From Acetivibrio sp964564015 (GTDB lineage: Bacteria > Bacillota > Clostridia > Acetivibrionales > Acetivibrionaceae), in contig CAZLZR010000013.1 of the NCBI GenBank assembly GCA_964564015.1, forward strand, positions 1 to 64,000: DNA of 64,000 bases. Direction: 5' to 3'. Below, piece after piece: positions 60,938 through 64,000 of the stretch. Each line of letters starts with the position of its first letter. Position 1 is the first letter of the stretch. Below the pieces are notes generated by a model. That model did no database searches. It saw only the letters and a list, made by a program, of their open reading frames with translations, and was not told where the DNA came from. The position numbers and the translations under genes are program-made.

Positions 60938-62158
60938 ATGGGTGACATGTTATCGCAGGCAGAAATTGATGCTTTGCTAAATGGTGGTTCAGCTCCTGAG
61001 AGTGACGGTAATGCCGGAGGTTCTGAACTTTCAGTCCAGGAGGTTGATGCCTTAGGTGAGGTGGGTAATATTAGCATGGGCACGTCAGCTACTACGCTTT
61101 ATGCTCTGCTAGGACAAAAGGTAATGATTACTACTCCACAGGTAAATGTTAGTTCATGGGGAGAACTTTCAGACCAATATAGTACAGGTTATGTGGCCGT
61201 AAAAATTGAGTATACTGAAGGCTTATTTGGTGCTAACCTGCTTGTTTTAAAGGAGAATGATGCAAAAATTATAACTGACCTGATGATGGGTGGCGATGGA
61301 AGCAATATATCGGGAGAACTGACAGATCTCCATTTAAGTGCAATAGGTGAAGCTATGAACCAAATGATTGGTTCGGCGGCAACATCAATGTCGTCAATGT
61401 TTGATAAAAGAGTCGATATATCTCCGCCCAGAGCTTTTTGTATGACCTTTGACAATGCCACAGAGGAAGTCTTTAAACAGAACGACAAACTGGTGAAAAT
61501 TGCATTTAAGATGGTAATAGGTGAACTTGTAGATAGCGAGATAATGCAACTTATACCTATAGATTTTGCCAAGGATCTTGTAGAGAACCTTATAAATGCA
61601 AACGCGGAAAGTGCGGTTTCAGCACCTGTTCATAACAGCAATACTGCTTCAACGCAACAAGCACCACAGGCACAGCTGCCTCCGCAGCAGCAGTACCCAC
61701 AGCAACAACAGTATCAGCAACAACAGTATCAACAACAACAGTATCAACAACAGAATCCTCATCAGTATCAGGAGCAGCAGTATCCCCAAATGTACCAGGG
61801 AATGTCTCAGTATGGTAATGTTCCACATGATCAGGGAAGGTTCAGGGAACCTGTTAATGTACAGCCGGCACAGTTCCAAGCTTTTGATGATGGAATGATA
61901 TCCTTCGAAAAAAAGAATATCGGACTTATAATGGATGTACCCTTGCAGGTTACTGTTGAATTAGGAAGAACCAACAGGCTGATAAAAGATATTCTGGAGT
62001 TTGGGCCGGGATCCATAATTGAGCTCGATAAGCTGGCAGGTGAGCCGGTGGATATTCTTGTAAACGGTAAAGTAATTGCAAAAGGAGAAGTAGTTGTAAT
62101 CGATGAAAGTTTTGGGGTGAGAATTACGGACATTATACATCCTTCAAAGCGACTTTAA
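60938..62158 (+). CDS. fliY: Flagellar motor switch phosphatase FliY
   Basis: 406 residues. It has an N-terminal FliM-like peptide ('DMLSQAEIDALLNG'), a CheC-type CheY-P phosphatase domain (about 35-210, with 'EVGNISMGTSATTL' and 'GEAMNQMIGSAATSM' active helices), a Gln/Tyr-rich linker (about 235-290, CAG/CAA codons) and a FliN domain (about 322-406, 'VELGRTNRLIKDILEFGPGSIIELD'). It both forms the C-ring and clears CheY-P. AGAGGAGGAG precedes the ATG. Confidence 0.96.
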   Translation: MGDMLSQAEIDALLNGGSAPESDGNAGGSELSVQEVDALGEVGNISMGTSATTLYALLGQKVMITTPQVNVSSWGELSDQYSTGYVAVKIEYTEGLFGANLLVLKENDAKIITDLMMGGDGSNISGELTDLHLSAIGEAMNQMIGSAATSMSSMFDKRVDISPPRAFCMTFDNATEEVFKQNDKLVKIAFKMVIGELVDSEIMQLIPIDFAKDLVENLINANAESAVSAPVHNSNTASTQQAPQAQLPPQQQYPQQQQYQQQQYQQQQYQQQNPHQYQEQQYPQMYQGMSQYGNVPHDQGRFREPVNVQPAQFQAFDDGMISFEKKNIGLIMDVPLQVTVELGRTNRLIKDILEFGPGSIIELDKLAGEPVDILVNGKVIAKGEVVVIDESFGVRITDIIHPSKRL

Positions 62159-62291
62159 TATAAATTTGAACTAATAATATACTATTTCACAGCATTTACC
62201 CTGCAGACAACAGTTTGAAAATGTATTTAAACAATTTTTAAAATACAAAACGGACAGTAGTGCAGACTAAAATTAAGGAGAGGGATAAATA

Positions 62292-62654
62292 ATGAGTAAA
62301 AAGATTCTGATAGTAGATGATGCAGCATTTATGAGGATGATGATTAAGGATATTCTTACTAAAAATGGTTACGAGGTTGCGGGTGAGGCTGAAAACGGAG
62401 CGCGTGCAATTGATAAGTATAAGGAATTAACTCCAGATCTTGTAATAATGGATATAACTATGCCGGAAGTAGATGGAATAGCAGCTGTCAGAGAAATAAA
62501 GAAAATTAATTCCGATTCAAAGATAATAATGTGTTCTGCAATGGGGCAGCAGGCAATGGTAATTGAGTCTATCCAGGCAGGTGCAAGAGATTTCATCGTA
62601 AAACCTTTCCAGGCAGAAAGAGTTGTTGAAGCCGTAAAAAAAGTATTGGGCTAA
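62292..62654 (+). CDS. cheY: Chemotaxis response regulator CheY
   Basis: A 120-residue single-domain receiver. The acidic pair Asp9-Asp10, the phospho-acceptor Asp54 in 'LVIMDITMPEVDG', the Thr/Ser site 'MCSAMGQQ' (about 83) and Lys in 'IVKPFQ' (about 104) are all present. When phosphorylated by CheA it binds FliM. Its position after fliY is the standard one. AAGGAGAGG lies upstream. Confidence 0.96.
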   Translation: MSKKILIVDDAAFMRMMIKDILTKNGYEVAGEAENGARAIDKYKELTPDLVIMDITMPEVDGIAAVREIKKINSDSKIIMCSAMGQQAMVIESIQAGARDFIVKPFQAERVVEAVKKVLG

Positions 62655-62702
62655 GTATATTATAATAAATTATAGCTTTTATAGCTGGACAAGGAGCATC
62701 AA

Positions 62703-63212
62703 ATGGGCGGTATTGGTGAGATGCTGATTAGTTTTTTTGTGTTTGTTATTGTTTTTGGCTCGATACTCTTTTTGGCATATGTTACCTCAAGATTTATCGC
62801 CAATAAATCAGGAAGGGCTGTGAAAGGGAGAAATATCAATATAATTGAAACAGTCAGCCTTGGACTTGATAGCAAGCTGCATCTTGTGAAAGTTGGCGAG
62901 GAATTCGTGCTTATAAGTGTATCGGGAAAGAATGTTCAACTACTTACAAAAGTAAATTTAGACGGATATACGGAAACTGATCTTTCAAGTGTTGGGAATC
63001 CCTTTGATTTTAAGGATATATTTGAGAAATATATCCAGAGCTTTAAAGGTAGACAGAATGGAAAAGGTGACATAAAACCTCAGGAAGATAAGAATGGCAG
63101 TGATGATAATAGTTTTCGGCGCAATCTTGTTAAACTAAGGACACTAACATCTAATATCGGGAAGTATGATACCACAAGTGGAGATGAAGACACTAATGAA
63201 AATCAAGGTTAA
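62703..63212 (+). CDS. fliO: Flagellar biosynthesis protein FliO
   Basis: 169 residues: a membrane helix (about 8-30), then the FliO domain 'RNINIIETVSLGLDSKLHLVKVGEEFVLISVSGKNVQLLTKV' (about 43-85) and a poorly conserved charged tail. FliO stabilises FliP during assembly of the export gate. AAGGAGC precedes the ATG. Its end overlaps the start of fliP. Confidence 0.88.
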   Translation: MGGIGEMLISFFVFVIVFGSILFLAYVTSRFIANKSGRAVKGRNINIIETVSLGLDSKLHLVKVGEEFVLISVSGKNVQLLTKVNLDGYTETDLSSVGNPFDFKDIFEKYIQSFKGRQNGKGDIKPQEDKNGSDDNSFRRNLVKLRTLTSNIGKYDTTSGDEDTNENQG

Positions 63213-63975
63213 GTACTTTGCAGTTGTCGCACTTTTACTCATAGTTTTTCTTGCTTTGGCTTCAAATGCATATGCTGAGCCTGATTTGACTTTGCCAAAA
63301 GTTGATATCAGTGTGGGAACTTCCGATAACCCTGAAGATTTTACTACAAGTGTACAGGTTTTATTGCTTCTGACTATTTTGTCATTGGCACCTTCGATTT
63401 TGATGATGATGACAAGCTTCACGCGAATAATAATTCTTCTTTCCTTTTTGAGAAATGCTCTGGGAACTCAGCAGATGCCGCCGAATCAAGTGTTGATTGG
63501 GCTAGCTTTGTTTTTAACGTTGTTTATAATGAATCCGGTGATTACAGAAATAAACGAGACTGCATACAAGCCTTATTCAAATAAGGAAATAACCCAGCAG
63601 GTTGCATTGGAAAGATCCTCAAAAATCATTAAGAATTTTATGCTGAAGCAAACAGAAAAGAAGGATATTGCACTATTTGTTTCACTATCGGGTACCAAGA
63701 CTCCGATTAAAGAGGAGGACGTTCCAAATCTTCCGCTAACCACATTAATTCCGGCTTTTCTAATAAGTGAACTTACAACTGCTTTTAAGATTGGATTTTT
63801 AATTTACTTGCCATTTCTTGTAATAGATATAGTTGTATCAAGCACGTTGATGTCCATGGGAATGATGATGCTTTCGCCGATAATGATTTCGCTTCCTTTT
63901 AAGATACTGCTTTTTATAATGGTTGGGGGCTGGAATCTTTTTTCACAAATGATTATAAACAGTTTTGTAACCTAG
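63196..63975 (+). CDS. fliP: Flagellar export gate protein FliP
   Basis: 259 residues from the ATG at 63196, which places a clean signal peptide ('MKIKVKYFAVVALLLIVFLALASNAYA') first; ATGs at 63166 and 63184 are also in frame and would overlap fliO more. 'MMTSFTRIIILLSFLRNALGTQQMPPNQVLIGLALFLTLFIM' and the C-terminal 'GMMMLSPIMISLPFKILLFI' are diagnostic. It forms the export channel with FliQ and FliR. The next ribosome site (GGGGGG) at the window edge presumably serves fliQ. Confidence 0.96.
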   Translation: MKIKVKYFAVVALLLIVFLALASNAYAEPDLTLPKVDISVGTSDNPEDFTTSVQVLLLLTILSLAPSILMMMTSFTRIIILLSFLRNALGTQQMPPNQVLIGLALFLTLFIMNPVITEINETAYKPYSNKEITQQVALERSSKIIKNFMLKQTEKKDIALFVSLSGTKTPIKEEDVPNLPLTTLIPAFLISELTTAFKIGFLIYLPFLVIDIVVSSTLMSMGMMMLSPIMISLPFKILLFIMVGGWNLFSQMIINSFVT

Positions 63976-64000
63976 CTTCAGATGAAAATTGGGGGGATAA

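Noticed and set aside
1..64000. CRISPR array, tRNA or rRNA genes
   Set aside because: No regularly spaced direct repeats and no cloverleaf or rRNA-like sequence were seen on reading either strand.

Overview
The window reads as a piece of chromosome from an anaerobic, cellulosome-forming clostridium. Three secreted glycoside hydrolases (GH5, GH9 and GH8) carry C-terminal dockerins with the duplicated 'SIDFG' repeat. A cohesin protein built like OlpC and an S-layer-anchored CBM6 protein lie among them, and the housekeeping order yifB-(celA)-dprA-topA-trmFO runs into a clostridial flagellar operon. This fits the Acetivibrio / former Clostridium cluster III group (relatives of C. thermocellum and C. 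clariflavum). The genus is my inference; no search was possible.

Region 1 (1-17.75 kb) is an accessory, decaying stretch. It starts inside a group II intron with an intact reverse transcriptase/maturase. It continues as a string of mostly single, unrelated small genes on the plus strand: an Ntn-hydrolase, a SUKH protein, a zinc-ribbon protein, an AAC(6')-type acetyltransferase, a GNAT, two isochorismatase-family hydrolases, an NTF2-like protein, two lipoproteins, an ADP-ribosylglycohydrolase and a small HEXXH membrane protein. The spacers between them are long, hairpin-rich and share short motifs. A second, broken group II intron and two 5' intron fragments sit in these spacers, next to relics of an IS66 protein, a methyltransferase, an AviRa-like methyltransferase, an antitoxin and a transglutaminase-dockerin gene. 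The layout resembles an integron-like cassette array, but no integrase is in view and complete attC sites are not demonstrated.

Region 2 (17.75-41 kb) holds a sugar/aminoglycoside-kinase-like gene, a cheW-mcp pair on the minus strand, the GH5 cellulase (minus), an LtaS-type sulfatase, a type II thioesterase, the cohesin protein, a small helical protein (minus), a 1292-residue CBM6/SLH surface protein, cytidine deaminase (minus), a TPR membrane protein, the GH9 cellulase, yifB and celA (GH8). A degenerate second copy of the yifB 3' end lies just after celA, which suggests how celA came to sit between yifB and dprA.

Region 3 (40.85-64 kb) holds dprA, topA and trmFO, then a 0.9 kb non-coding stretch with a large nested inverted-repeat element, then a long flagellar/chemotaxis operon: flgB-flgC-fliE-fliF-fliG-fliH-fliI-fliJ-motE-like-fliK-flgD-TIGR02530-flgE-flbD-fliL-fliM-fliY-cheY-fliO-fliP. 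The operon is cut by the window end just before the expected fliQ. It builds the basal body, export apparatus, hook and switch. motA/motB are absent from the place between flbD and fliL where many Firmicutes carry them.
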